NCBI GenBank assembly: GCA_963664665.2 | Contig: CAXXMH010000004.1 | Location: forward strand, 1,461,630 to 1,525,629 | DNA: 64,000 nucleotides | Reading direction: 5' to 3' | From: Bin55 sp963664665 | GTDB taxonomy: Bacteria; Pseudomonadota; Gammaproteobacteria; Pseudomonadales; Azotimanducaceae | Part shown: positions 1 to 8,844 of the stretch, in pieces | How positions within the stretch are numbered: the first letter of the stretch is position 1 | Layout of the letters: each line of letters opens with the position of its first letter | Translations under genes and position numbers: made by a program | The notes under the pieces: model-generated | Seen by the model: the letters and a program-made list of their open reading frames with translations, nothing else | The model's database searches: none | Told to the model about the DNA's origin: nothing

Positions 1-968
1 CCGATCGTACTGTTGCCAACTCGATTCAGCACTTCATTAAGACCGGTGATGGCGCCGGGATCGTTTGGACGCATGCGCAATGCACGTTCGAAGCCACGGC
101 GAGCAGTGTCTAAGTCGTCTTGATTGAGCGCGGAGTACGCATCCGTGAGAATGAGCTTGTACTCCTCTTCCCGTTGAATCTGTTGGATTTCGAGCAACTG
201 TTGGTCAATATTCTGCGTTTCAGGATCTACCTCTCGAGCCTCAAGTAAAAGTAATTCGGCTTGATCGTATTCCTTTCGTAACAGCGCGCGTCGTGATTCA
301 CGGATTAGAGAGTTCACTTGCGGTAACTTTTCAAGTCGATCAAGCACGTGTGACAACGATTCGTCGTTGGGTTTGATTTCTTGAGCGCGTGCCAATTCAG
401 CTTGCGCCGTATTAAGGTCTCGACTGATGATGGCGGCGTAACCGGTCTCGAAAGCCTGCTCGAACTCGGTCTCCTGCGTGTAGACGTACTCACGTAAACG
501 CGCAGTGGCGTCGCGGTATTGCTCGATAGCTTCCTCGTATTCACGACGCGCGAATGAGGCATCCGCTTGATTTGCCGCATCAATGATCGTGTCGTACCTG
601 TCCTTATGGTCATTGAGCCCAAGCTGCTCAGCTTCGACCTGATCTTGTAACTCGGCAAACTCAGCCAAGATTGCCTTTGCACTCTCTTGGGCACGCTGCA
701 ATTCCGTGTCACGAAATGGCAATACCTCGTCAATATCCGACTCAGTAGTGGCACTAGAACGATCAGTGACGTTGACCGACCGATTAGCGGTTGAACTCTC
801 GTACGTAATCTGAGTAGGAATGAACTGAATCGCCAAGAATGCGCCAGCAACCACCACCAGCAGAAGTATGAGCGGCCAAGGAATTGAACGCTTCTTTTGT
901 GGTTCTGGTGCAGGTTCGGTTTGCGCAAACGACGGCGCAATCGATTTGATCTTTATTGGATCAGTCAC
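1..968 (-). CDS. Membrane-anchored TPR-like coiled-coil protein (3' end outside window)
   Basis: The frame opens at a GTG at 968-966 that overlaps the stop of the upstream lipoprotein gene by 8 bp, and runs unbroken to the window edge, giving 322 codons. No ATG occurs in frame near the start, so GTG is the reasonable choice. The first 27 residues are proline-rich and cytosolic-looking; one hydrophobic helix follows (about residues 28-45, PWPLILLLVVVAGAFLAIQF). The rest is a Glu/Gln/Arg-rich helical region with TPR-like pairs such as REYEEAIEQYRDATARL and DDLDTARRGFERALRMRPND. Translational coupling to the two lipoprotein genes and the TonB-C-like gene suggests a shared envelope function. I do not recognise a named family beyond TPR-like. 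Confidence 0.7.
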   Translation of the reverse strand, partial: MTDPIKIKSIAPSFAQTEPAPEPQKKRSIPWPLILLLVVVAGAFLAIQFIPTQITYESSTANRSVNVTDRSSATTESDIDEVLPFRDTELQRAQESAKAILAEFAELQDQVEAEQLGLNDHKDRYDTIIDAANQADASFARREYEEAIEQYRDATARLREYVYTQETEFEQAFETGYAAIISRDLNTAQAELARAQEIKPNDESLSHVLDRLEKLPQVNSLIRESRRALLRKEYDQAELLLLEAREVDPETQNIDQQLLEIQQIQREEEYKLILTDAYSALNQDDLDTARRGFERALRMRPNDPGAITGLNEVLNRVGNSTI

Positions 969-2217
969 GCGGGTCCGGTATCTTCAGAATTTCTGCGGAT
1001 AGCCCTTCGTCAATGGGAGTATTTGCCACGTCATCGGGAATCGGCAATTGATAGTCCTCAAAGAATAGACGCCGCAGAATGCGCTTAAGTTCCGTATATT
1101 GTTCGTCAACGCTGCCTATCAATGAGATCGTGGCGTTCTCTAATTCGAGCGTATGTGGCGAAATGTCTGCCGCAGCTGAAACTCCAAGCTCACGCAAGGC
1201 CGCGCCATGCAGGGTCAGATTGGCTCGAGCCTGAATCGCACCGAGTACCTCGCCGGCGCCACCGATGACACCTGCGTATCCGGCATATTCTGTTGCTGTT
1301 GCGGAACTGCGCTGCATGACAGCGCCACTCGCAATCATTAAGCCGCCTGCAAGTAACTTTGCGCGGGCTTTGGTTCGTTCCTCGCGATAGGCAATCGCGT
1401 CCTCATAGGATCCTTCGCGCCACTTTTGATAAGACGGATACATGCGCGATGCGAAGTCGCCGTAATACTCGTCTAGTGTGTCAATGAATAGGTATTCCCG
1501 TTCTCGTATCTGTCGCACGCGTTGCAACATCGGATCTTCATCTGATGGCATACGAGAAATTCGTACGACATCGTCCTGTTCCACCGCCAGATGGTTACTA
1601 AACGCATCAGGTGAGAACTCCTGTGCGAACAGCAATTCCGCTGTCGTTCGGATTTCCTTGATTTCTTCGGTTGTTAACTGAGCATGGAACTTGTACATCC
1701 GATCCGCAACCGACTTGTACATCGACTGAAATGGATCAACGTTCTCAGGAATCTGCGGCTCGTAAGCGAATTTGCTGGCTAGTGTTTCGTATTCGTCCTC
1801 AAACCAAACTGCCCCCCGAGCATCCTGAACCGTGACATTCACGATAAGGCGTTCGCCGTCAGAATGCATGATTGTGCCGGAAATCGTCACGTCGACAGCA
1901 TAGGAGTTACGTGGAAGCACGCGAACGGCACCCCAATTACCAGTCGATTGCAGGAGTTCCTTCGCGAAATGTGCGATGTAATTTGCTTCGGCTCGCCTGA
2001 TCTCGTCCGTGATATTTAGCGCCGTGCGTTCATCGTACGACTTTGGGATGTTTGCGTCTAGTACTTTGACGCCAATGTTTAGAAGCAGATGCTCAGGAAT
2101 TGACGTCGTCGCCGTAAGCGGTGGTGCCAAGTCCACATAGCGTAAGGTGGGCTTGAAGGTGCATGCACAGAGCAGTACACCTAACGAAACAGCAACGAGT
2201 AATCGTAACGATCTCAC
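961..2217 (-). CDS. Predicted outer-membrane lipoprotein of unknown function
   Basis: The 418-residue product starts at GTG 2217, which overlaps the preceding stop as GTGA. A lipoprotein signal peptide is clear: basic MRSLR, a hydrophobic stretch, then a lipobox ending at Cys19 (LLCAC). The mature protein has an alpha/beta N-terminal part (about 30-150) with the look of a periplasmic domain, followed by mostly helical sequence and a small Ala/Gly-rich hydrophobic stretch near residues 285-320. The residue after the lipid-bearing Cys is Thr, not Asp, so Lol-dependent outer-membrane sorting is expected. It sits third in a tightly coupled operon with another lipoprotein and a TonB-C-like TPR protein. 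No catalytic motif is visible. Confidence 0.75.
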   Translation of the reverse strand: MRSLRLLVAVSLGVLLCACTFKPTLRYVDLAPPLTATTSIPEHLLLNIGVKVLDANIPKSYDERTALNITDEIRRAEANYIAHFAKELLQSTGNWGAVRVLPRNSYAVDVTISGTIMHSDGERLIVNVTVQDARGAVWFEDEYETLASKFAYEPQIPENVDPFQSMYKSVADRMYKFHAQLTTEEIKEIRTTAELLFAQEFSPDAFSNHLAVEQDDVVRISRMPSDEDPMLQRVRQIREREYLFIDTLDEYYGDFASRMYPSYQKWREGSYEDAIAYREERTKARAKLLAGGLMIASGAVMQRSSATATEYAGYAGVIGGAGEVLGAIQARANLTLHGAALRELGVSAAADISPHTLELENATISLIGSVDEQYTELKRILRRLFFEDYQLPIPDDVANTPIDEGLSAEILKIPDPRD

Positions 2218-3533
2218 TTACGCTTTTCCAGGTAGCGTCTTAGCTCGTCCCATAGTGCAGCACGCAACTCTGGGTCTTTCTCCGCTAGCGCGGCTTCACG
2301 AAGTTGCCGCGCCACGACATCGTCGTCCTTCGCGTCCGGCATGTCTGCTTCACCGATGCGAATTCCAGCTCGATCAGGATCAGCCGGTTGACTTCTGCGA
2401 TCAGGGTGATTGACATTAGGTATGTGCTCGCGGGACGTACCACCGGCACCGCTACGTTGCTGACCACCAGGATCGCCTTGCTCTGCGTCCGCTAACACGG
2501 GATCGCCGGGAAGCGCTTCGCCACCGGCCTGTTCATTGATTTTCTCAGCATGTTCTTCGCGGTCAGACATGATGCTGCCGTCGATGTCTGCTAGTGTCTC
2601 TTCAAGCGCTTTGTCGGCTTCGGATTTTGCGTGCTCTTCCGCGCCTTCCCCGTCGCTTGGCTCAGGGACGCCTTGTCTAACTTTCTCGGTTTCTGGCAAT
2701 TCGTTGCTGACTTCCCAGCCACCGTTCTCTTCGGCGTCAGGGGTTCCAAGAACCCCAGCTCCGGGATCGTCACCGTCGATCTTAATCTCCTGACCCCCTT
2801 CTGGCTGTTCGCCAGCACCCGAACTCGGTAGACCCGCCACATCCGTACCAGAATCGACGCCAACGGATGACGCGGATTTACTCTCATCACCGCTATTTTG
2901 ATCAGCTACGCCGCCTTCACCGGTTTGATTCCCCCTGCTGTCTTCATCACCGTCGTCTGCGGTTTGAAGCGGTCCGCCTGAGGGAAGTTGTCCGCGTTCA
3001 CCGTCTTCCGCACCTTGGCGCTGTTCGCCATCGCCAGAATCTGCTTGTGAGCCTTTCGATCGCTCTCCATCTGATCGCTGGGGTAGACCGGGAATGCTTG
3101 GTAGGTCTGCACCACTGCTTTGTTGTTGAGAACTGCCCGATGACGAAGGTGACGGCATTGAAGGCATGTTGCTGCCTGACTGTGAAGGTATCGCGGTCGG
3201 CATAGACGGTGAGCCGGGACTCGGCATCGAAGGCAGTTGTGGCATACCGCTTCCAGATGGGGAGGGTAGAGCGCTTGGATTTGACGATGGGTTACCTGAT
3301 TGTCCAGGTAATTGCTGACTAGATGGGCTTGGTGAGCTGCTTGGTTGAGGCAAACCTGTCGGCGGCTGTGGAAATACATCCGGTGTCCGCGTCGGAGGCC
3401 TTGGGTGCGAGCTTGGCGCGATCCCCATACACGCAGTCAGCACGGCTGCACAGGTCATTACTCCGATCACATAAAGCGCGTAACGGACTATTTGACGAAT
3501 ACTTCTACGTATAGACGTAACTACATGGTTCAT
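2214..3533 (-). CDS. Low-complexity Pro/Ser/Gly/Glu-rich lipoprotein
   Basis: I start this at ATG 3533 rather than the in-frame GTG at 3569, because the ATG gives MNHVVTSIRRSIRQ followed directly by the hydrophobic core and a lipobox (AAVLTAC). Residues after the lipidated Cys are almost pure Pro/Ser/Gln/Gly (repeats such as PSPSSQQ, PSMPSPG), then an acidic Gly/Asp/Glu-rich stretch, and finally a short charged helix (LREAALAEKDPELRAALWDE). Such composition predicts an extended, disordered, envelope-spanning tether ending in a small helical tip. The stop overlaps the next gene's GTG by 4 bp. The function is unknown; the length is probably variable between strains because of the repeats. Confidence 0.65.
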   Translation of the reverse strand: MNHVVTSIRRSIRQIVRYALYVIGVMTCAAVLTACMGIAPSSHPRPPTRTPDVFPQPPTGLPQPSSSPSPSSQQLPGQSGNPSSNPSALPSPSGSGMPQLPSMPSPGSPSMPTAIPSQSGSNMPSMPSPSSSGSSQQQSSGADLPSIPGLPQRSDGERSKGSQADSGDGEQRQGAEDGERGQLPSGGPLQTADDGDEDSRGNQTGEGGVADQNSGDESKSASSVGVDSGTDVAGLPSSGAGEQPEGGQEIKIDGDDPGAGVLGTPDAEENGGWEVSNELPETEKVRQGVPEPSDGEGAEEHAKSEADKALEETLADIDGSIMSDREEHAEKINEQAGGEALPGDPVLADAEQGDPGGQQRSGAGGTSREHIPNVNHPDRRSQPADPDRAGIRIGEADMPDAKDDDVVARQLREAALAEKDPELRAALWDELRRYLEKRK

Positions 3534-3629
3534 GACGCTGATTTCCCACGCATTGCTGCGAGTCTGCACAGTTAGCTAATGGTATATGAGTAGACAATCC
3601 GAAGTGTGGGAAAGTTACCCGAAATTTTG

Positions 3630-4958
3630 TTACTTGGAGCTACGATATGACGCGTTGTTTTGCGTCGTACCGGAGTTTGAGCTGCGCGCCGATGTATAGT
3701 AGGGAAACGTGTGCAGGAACTGCACATTTTCGGTAGTTGTGGCGATTCCATCAACGAACGCCGGTCGATAGATCGAATTTGCTGCAGTATCACGTGTCGC
3801 TCTAGCCAACATTTGACCAGGATGTGAGTAGACTTGCTTGATCTTCTTGGTCTTTCCGCGCTCTGTAACGGTTAGTGCGATTTCAATACGACCTTCGAGT
3901 TCGACCACAGGGATGGTCGTTTCGCGCTTTGGTCGTTCCGGGTCGTCTGGTAGCGGCTTGTATAGGACCTTCGGCGTCGTCATGTGTTCCTCAACGAACA
4001 CGAATTGTGGGGTGCCATCTAAGCTCTGCCAAATGTCCTGGTATACGACGGCGGCCTTCTCGTATTTCTCGAATAAAAGGTACCAGTCCGCGAGTCTTAG
4101 TTTCGCCTCTGCCAATGCGGGACTTGTTTCATCCTCCAGCGCTAAATTGATCCGCACGAGTTCTAGGAGCGCTTCTTCGCCTTTCGAGAAATCGTTCAAT
4201 TCAGCGAAGTAATGCTCTGGATGATTGATTGATCCATATGGGCGAGGTGTGAATTTGTCTGTTTGAGCAGAATAGTCAGCTGGTCGAAATCGTTCTTGTT
4301 GATAGGTCTGCGCTAAGCCACTGAGCGCACGAATCCGGGTCTCAGTGTGGACATCTCCCTCGGGTGTAAAGTCACTGATTGCCTTTTCATAGAGCCCGCG
4401 GGCAGTGAAGATGTTGTCGGTTTCCATATACCAATCAGCAAGTCTGAAGAGCCCCGGCAAGATCTCGGGTGAGTCAGTACCGTATTTCCTGATATAGATT
4501 GAAAAGGCGTACTCATGCCGATCGTTAGCCGTCTCGAACTGTTCCTGTTCGTAGTAGGTTTCCGCCTCTCTATATAGAACGTCGACCTGAGCCAAATCAT
4601 GAAGCCCAAAATAGCGACGCTGAATGGCGCGCGCGTCGTCGTATGCCTCGAGTGCGGCTGCATAGAACTTAAGCGTGCGCAGAGCGTCGCCCTTCAACAC
4701 GAGTGGTTCGATCAAGAGTTCGCTATTGCGACCGGCGGCAGCGATGACATCGGTGATTTGTTCTTCAATCAACACAAGCGCCTCTTCAGGTTCACCCGTG
4801 GCGATCATGGACTCGATAGATTCTGAGATTGTTGATGCAGAATGTGAGGTTTCCTCAGCATGTGAGAAACCTGATATCGCCCATGCCAAAATGGCGATGA
4901 TTGCTAAAATCCTTCGAAGCGAACTAGATGTCACTTGTGTCACTCTCGGTCGTTTCAC
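3630..4958 (-). CDS. Periplasmic TPR protein with TonB-C-like domain
   Basis: The 442-residue product has an N-terminal signal peptide (RRILAIIAILAWAISGFSHA, cleavage near the Ala before EET). TPR-like helical pairs span about residues 40-300 (for example ALEAYDDARAIQRRYFG and EKAAVVYQDIWQSL). The C-terminal 110 residues resemble a TonB C-terminal/energy-transducer fold: VVELEGRIEIALTVTERGKTK, then an ATRDTAANSIYRPAFVDG segment like the alpha-helix plus beta-strand signature. There is no TonB-type N-terminal anchor or proline spacer, so it is not a classical TonB. It is the first gene of the four-gene minus-strand operon. The start is uncertain: GTG at 4958 was used, and GTG codons at residues 6 and 9 are alternatives. 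Confidence 0.7.
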   Translation of the reverse strand: MKRPRVTQVTSSSLRRILAIIAILAWAISGFSHAEETSHSASTISESIESMIATGEPEEALVLIEEQITDVIAAAGRNSELLIEPLVLKGDALRTLKFYAAALEAYDDARAIQRRYFGLHDLAQVDVLYREAETYYEQEQFETANDRHEYAFSIYIRKYGTDSPEILPGLFRLADWYMETDNIFTARGLYEKAISDFTPEGDVHTETRIRALSGLAQTYQQERFRPADYSAQTDKFTPRPYGSINHPEHYFAELNDFSKGEEALLELVRINLALEDETSPALAEAKLRLADWYLLFEKYEKAAVVYQDIWQSLDGTPQFVFVEEHMTTPKVLYKPLPDDPERPKRETTIPVVELEGRIEIALTVTERGKTKKIKQVYSHPGQMLARATRDTAANSIYRPAFVDGIATTTENVQFLHTFPYYTSARSSNSGTTQNNASYRSSK

Positions 4959-5120
4959 TCCGCAATTGAAGATTCATCGGGCGTTGTCTGATCGCTTTTC
5001 GTCTGATTGGCGAGTTGGGTGCGCGATATCTACGAAGCATTCGTATATATGCGATTTTAATTCAGAATTACCGTTGTAACTAACCATGTTACTGATTGAA
5101 ATAGGAAGCTCTAACTCAGA

Positions 5121-5366
5121 TTGCTGCGCAATATCGTGAAACCAGCCGAAAAAACAGTTGATACGCGCGGTTTGTGGTGTCCAGAACCACTTATTATCGT
5201 GCGAAATAGAGTTCGTGAGATGAAATCTGGCGATGAACTCTTTATACAGGCTACAGATCCATCGACGCATCGTGACTTCACGAATTTCTGTCGCTTCATG
5301 GGTCACGAATTGGTAGAGGCAACCGAGATTGACGGTGTGTTTGAGTTCACCATTCGCAAGGGATGA
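5121..5366 (+). CDS. tusA: Sulfur carrier protein TusA
   Basis: This 81-residue protein has the TusA hallmark VDTRGLWCPEPL with the persulfide-bearing cysteine at residue 20, and the family-typical second half ending GVFEFTIRKG. TusA accepts sulfur from IscS and passes it to the TusBCD/TusE relay for tRNA 2-thiouridine synthesis, and also affects molybdenum cofactor sulfur supply. The given start is TTG 5121 with AGGAAG about 12 bases upstream; GTG at 5136 would shorten it by five residues and still keep the domain whole. The stop overlaps the next gene's ATG (ATGA), so the two are probably co-translated. Confidence 0.88.
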   Translation: MLRNIVKPAEKTVDTRGLWCPEPLIIVRNRVREMKSGDELFIQATDPSTHRDFTNFCRFMGHELVEATEIDGVFEFTIRKG

Positions 5367-5857
5367 GCCAGCAACTTTCACCGCTGTATTACTTCGCGTA
5401 CGGTAGCAACATGAACCCTGACCGGGTCGCTGAGAGAAAACTTGATACGACAGGCAACCCGATCCCCGCTGTACTTCACAATTTCGAATTACGTTTCAAC
5501 AAAATTTCGCACTATCGAAGAGGTGCTGCGAGTGCGAATATCGTGCCGTTGTTTGGCGGTACGGTAGCGGGAGTCCTATATCGGTTGAGTAGCTCGCAAG
5601 TCATCAAATCCATGGATGTATTCGAGAATTCACCTGAGGACTATGCGCGCGAGGCAGTGTTCGTCCATGTGAGCCAGGAACCGGTACACGACGGCGAGAC
5701 AAGAGTCGTATCGGCGTGGACTTACGTCGCGAAACCCCACGCGATTGACGACACACTTCGACCGACGCGCGAGTATGTCAGGCATCTTCTTGCGTCCCCC
5801 TTTATGACTGCGAATGAACGGGCTCGTCTACAGAAGCTCGAATTCCATGACGACTGA
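5363..5857 (+). CDS. Gamma-glutamylcyclotransferase-like protein
   Basis: The 164-residue protein has the GGCT-like substrate-loop motif YFAYGSNMN (YGSN at residues 13-16) near its start. A glutamate (Glu88, in MDVFENSPEDYARE) lies where the family's catalytic acid is found. Members of this fold cyclise gamma-glutamyl groups, releasing 5-oxoproline; the exact substrate (gamma-glutamyl amino acid, amine or glutathione) cannot be read from sequence. It is translationally coupled to tusA (ATGA at 5363) and its 3' end overlaps the following flavoenzyme gene by 11 bases, so the three form an operon. Confidence 0.82.
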   Translation: MSQQLSPLYYFAYGSNMNPDRVAERKLDTTGNPIPAVLHNFELRFNKISHYRRGAASANIVPLFGGTVAGVLYRLSSSQVIKSMDVFENSPEDYAREAVFVHVSQEPVHDGETRVVSAWTYVAKPHAIDDTLRPTREYVRHLLASPFMTANERARLQKLEFHDD

Positions 5858-6941
5858 CCTTACGCACGCAGAAGAGTGTGATGTCGTCATAGTCGGTGGC
5901 GGTGTCATCGGGCTGGCAGTAGGCCAAGCATTGGCGCGCGAAGGGCGTGAGGTTTTGATCCTGGAGAAACAGGATGCGATCGGGACGGAGACGTCGAGTC
6001 GAAATTCGGAAGTGATTCATGCGGGAATCTACTATCCGACGGGATCCTTGAAGGCAGAGTTTTGCGTCCGAGGTAAGCACTTACTCTACGAGCACTGCAA
6101 GACTCATCACGTGCCACACGAGAACGTAGGAAAGGTCATCGTTGCGACATCCAAGGATCAGTTCAGGGTTCTGAAGGCATATCAGCAACAGGCACTGGAA
6201 AATGGTGTGGGTGATCTTCCGTGGCTAACGAGGCAGGAAATTGAAGCCAAAGAATCTGCGGTTTCTTGCGTTGGTGGGATCTGGTCTCCGACCACTGGGA
6301 TCATTGATAGTCATGCTTTCATGTTGTCCTTAGAAGGGGAGCTTGAAACGCACGGCGGCATGGTTGCGTTCCTTTCTGAGGTCGAAGACCTAAGCGTGGA
6401 AGGCGGGTTGAGAGTTACCACATCCGCATTGAGCTTAGCCCCACGCGTTGTGATAAATGCCGCGGGGCTTGATGCACCGGCACTCGGTAGACGGGTTGGT
6501 CGAGATTTTCGTACGTACTACGCGAAAGGTCATTACTACACGCTTTCAGGGAAATCGCCGTTCAACCATTTGGTCTATCCGATCGCCGACGAAGGCGGTC
6601 TAGGTGTACATGTGACCTTGGATATGGCGCACCAGGCACGGTTTGGTCCCGATGTGGTATGGCAATGCGGTCACGATTACTCCTTCGACGAGTCGCGAAG
6701 AGCGCAATTCGTTGCAGCAATTCAAGCCTATTACCCCGATCTCGACGAATCGAAACTACAACCCGGATATACCGGTATTCGACCGAAACTTGCGCCACAA
6801 GGTGAACCGGCTTTCGATTTCGTCGTCAATGGCCCGGGCGAAACCGGTGTTGAAGGGTACGTCGAGCTATTAGGAATCGAGTCGCCGGGATTAACAGCTT
6901 CGTTGGCGATTGCGGAACGTGTCGTCGAGATGGTTTGCTGA
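5847..6941 (+). CDS. FAD-dependent oxidoreductase, L-2-hydroxyglutarate oxidase-like
   Basis: I prefer ATG 5847 (MTTDLTHAEECDVVIVGGG) over an in-frame start 33 bases upstream that would add residues without a role. The dinucleotide-binding motif VVIVGGGVIGLAVG is followed by an acidic strand end (ILEKQD). TETSSRNSEVIHAGIYYPTG is typical of the DAO/L-2-hydroxyglutarate dehydrogenase family, as is the C-terminal GIRPKLAPQGEPAFDF and the LLGIESPGLTAS FAD-binding segment. Family members oxidise L-2-hydroxyglutarate to 2-oxoglutarate and feed electrons to quinone or oxygen. The 364-residue length is slightly short of typical LhgO (about 400). The substrate is inferred from family resemblance only. 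Confidence 0.8.
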   Translation: MTTDLTHAEECDVVIVGGGVIGLAVGQALAREGREVLILEKQDAIGTETSSRNSEVIHAGIYYPTGSLKAEFCVRGKHLLYEHCKTHHVPHENVGKVIVATSKDQFRVLKAYQQQALENGVGDLPWLTRQEIEAKESAVSCVGGIWSPTTGIIDSHAFMLSLEGELETHGGMVAFLSEVEDLSVEGGLRVTTSALSLAPRVVINAAGLDAPALGRRVGRDFRTYYAKGHYYTLSGKSPFNHLVYPIADEGGLGVHVTLDMAHQARFGPDVVWQCGHDYSFDESRRAQFVAAIQAYYPDLDESKLQPGYTGIRPKLAPQGEPAFDFVVNGPGETGVEGYVELLGIESPGLTASLAIAERVVEMVC

Positions 6942-6962
6942 AGAAACGTCTCCAGCAAGCAA

Positions 6963-7829
6963 TCAGCGCGCGGCGACGCCAGCGGCCATGTCCTCAGCGT
7001 CTCCCTTGTCCGGATAGGCAGGCGCGTATTGACCATACAGGTGTTCGCCGATGCGCTCAATACGTTCCCGCTCATCCGACTCAAGCGGTCCTTTTTCTAA
7101 AGCTGATATGGCTTCTTCCATTTGAGCTGCGCTGCCTGGTCCACAGATAACCATGTCAACTGCTTCTGGTGAGAGCGAGTATCGATAGCAGTCTCGCGCG
7201 CTCACTGGTGCTTCGCCTTCAGGCATCTTGGTTGGGTCCAGTAAATGACCCCAACGAGTCGAGGTATAGGTCGCCATGAATGGTTTCGGGCGATCGTTGA
7301 CATAAGGGAATATATCCCGCTCGGCGCCTCGGTGCACGGCGTTGTATCGAAACATCAGCAACTCGTAGGGGCAAGTGCCGTTTGCGTAATCCTCAAGTAA
7401 TTCAGGCAGAAACGGACGGTTGTGACTACTAATTGATAGATAGCGCACCAGATCACGTGCTTTCAGCTTCTCAAATACTTCAATAAATTCGTCCCCTGGT
7501 TTCTCGTCACGAGACCCGAGAAGCAGGAAATCGAACCGACCGACGCCGCAGCTCTTCAAGGCTTCTTCGACTTCGCCTTCGACCGTCGTCGCGTCTTTGG
7601 AGTAGGACTGAATCGTGAAGATTAGGTCGTCGCGGTTTTTCTTTTCCAAGTTCCGCATGGCTTGGGCGAAATCCGGTTGCCGAACCGTACCCCAGTAGAG
7701 GTAATTGACGCCCCAATCCACGGCTGCTTCAATCGCGGAGGTGGGAGCATTGAACGTTGACCCAATACCTAATCGACTCGTCGTGAGTCCCGTGTTACCG
7801 AGTTCGCGTTTTTCTAGGAATGGATTCAT
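6963..7829 (-). CDS. Aldo/keto reductase family protein, active site atypical
   Basis: The 288-residue protein begins with the AKR opening MNPFLEKRELGNTGLTTSRLGIG and has the family's beta/alpha barrel pattern (GRFDFLLLGSRD, RYLSISSHNR, AVDMVICGPGS). The usual FDTAxxYG segment holding the catalytic Asp and Tyr is replaced by NYLYWGTVRQ, while the Lys (IQSYSK) and His (SSHNR) positions look conserved. This may be a divergent AKR with altered or lost reductase activity. It converges with the flavoenzyme gene, with only 21 bases between their stops. An ATG at 7829 fits the family N-terminus. Confidence 0.8.
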   Translation of the reverse strand: MNPFLEKRELGNTGLTTSRLGIGSTFNAPTSAIEAAVDWGVNYLYWGTVRQPDFAQAMRNLEKKNRDDLIFTIQSYSKDATTVEGEVEEALKSCGVGRFDFLLLGSRDEKPGDEFIEVFEKLKARDLVRYLSISSHNRPFLPELLEDYANGTCPYELLMFRYNAVHRGAERDIFPYVNDRPKPFMATYTSTRWGHLLDPTKMPEGEAPVSARDCYRYSLSPEAVDMVICGPGSAAQMEEAISALEKGPLESDERERIERIGEHLYGQYAPAYPDKGDAEDMAAGVAAR

Positions 7830-8122
7830 GTCTTCTGATCAATGAGTAACTCGGGGTGTATGGTAAACGTAGTGCGGTAGACCCGTTCGCGGAACTCGCG
7901 AAGGTTGCTCTGGTGTGACTCGGTTTGTGATGTTTTTAAAAAAGTGGACTCAGGCTTTTCTTGAGGACGTGGATACTCGCATCTGCGTGGTTGTTTGACT
8001 TTGTGTCTTATGAACGCAAGCAATACTGCCAGTGTCTCGTAAACCGATTCATATCAATGTTCTATCTCTGTATATGCTTCAACTAGCGTTATGACGGCGT
8101 CGAGTAATTTCGAGTTAATCTC

Positions 8123-8827
8123 ATGGACGACACGCCAAAAGTCCTGATCTTAGCTGGCCCTAACGGGGCTGGAAAGACGACTTTTGCGACCGAATATCTG
8201 CAAGCGGAAGCCGACTGTCCAAGATTTGTCAATGCGGACTTAATCGCGAGTGGTTTAAGCCCATTCAACCCAACCGCTGTCGAATTTCGTGCCGGTCGTT
8301 TGATGATCGAAGCAATGGATCAGCTAACTGAAAAAGGAGAGAGTTTCGCGTTTGAAACTACATTGAGTGGTCGACTCTATATCAAGAGGATTCAGTCGTG
8401 GCGCACAGCAGGCTATCGTGTCAGCCTCCACTACCTCTACCTGCGTTCGTCCACTCTATCGATAAATCGAGTGCTTGCCAGAGTGCGAGCGGGTGGTCAC
8501 CACATTCCTGACGATGTCGTTCACAGAAGGTATGACAAAGGGTGGCAATACTTCGAGCAGCAATATCGGGGCTTGGTAGACGAATGGACGGTTTACGACA
8601 CATCGGAAGCTCTTCCGATAATTCTTGCTTCCGGACATAAAGGATCGAAATCCACGATACAAAGCAATGTAGCAGAAGAATCTCGCAAGCGTGAGCTAGA
8701 GAGAGCGTTGGCGGCAATGCACAGGGCGACAAACGTCGCCCATCGACACGCGGCTGCACGTGGAGACAAGATTTCGATTTGGCGGAATGGCAAGGTCGTT
8801 TGGATTGACCCCATAGCAGAACTGTAG
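8123..8827 (+). CDS. Zeta-toxin-like P-loop kinase with C-terminal antitoxin-like extension
   Basis: The 234-residue protein opens with a Walker A motif (LILAGPNGAGKTTFA, residues 8-22), then FVNADLIASGLSPF and the signature ESFAFETTLSGR, and a lid region RVRAGGHHIPDDVVHRRY. These match the zeta-like 'predicted ABC-type ATPase' family (COG4185), whose relatives phosphorylate UDP-sugars. Residues about 185-234 (RELERALAAMHRATNVAHRHAAARGDKISIWRNGKVVWIDP) resemble the small separate protein often encoded next to such kinases, so I infer a fused toxin-antitoxin. No separate antitoxin gene is seen upstream. It stands at the border of the mobile-element island. Confidence 0.75.
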   Translation: MDDTPKVLILAGPNGAGKTTFATEYLQAEADCPRFVNADLIASGLSPFNPTAVEFRAGRLMIEAMDQLTEKGESFAFETTLSGRLYIKRIQSWRTAGYRVSLHYLYLRSSTLSINRVLARVRAGGHHIPDDVVHRRYDKGWQYFEQQYRGLVDEWTVYDTSEALPIILASGHKGSKSTIQSNVAEESRKRELERALAAMHRATNVAHRHAAARGDKISIWRNGKVVWIDPIAEL

Positions 8828-8844
8828 CACATGGTGTCAAACTA

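Noticed and set aside
7826..8023. 65-codon minus-strand frame ending in an ATGA overlap with the aldo/keto reductase gene
   Set aside because: The sequence has no recognisable motif, no ribosome-binding site and a composition like random sequence. The overlap alone is not enough to call a gene.
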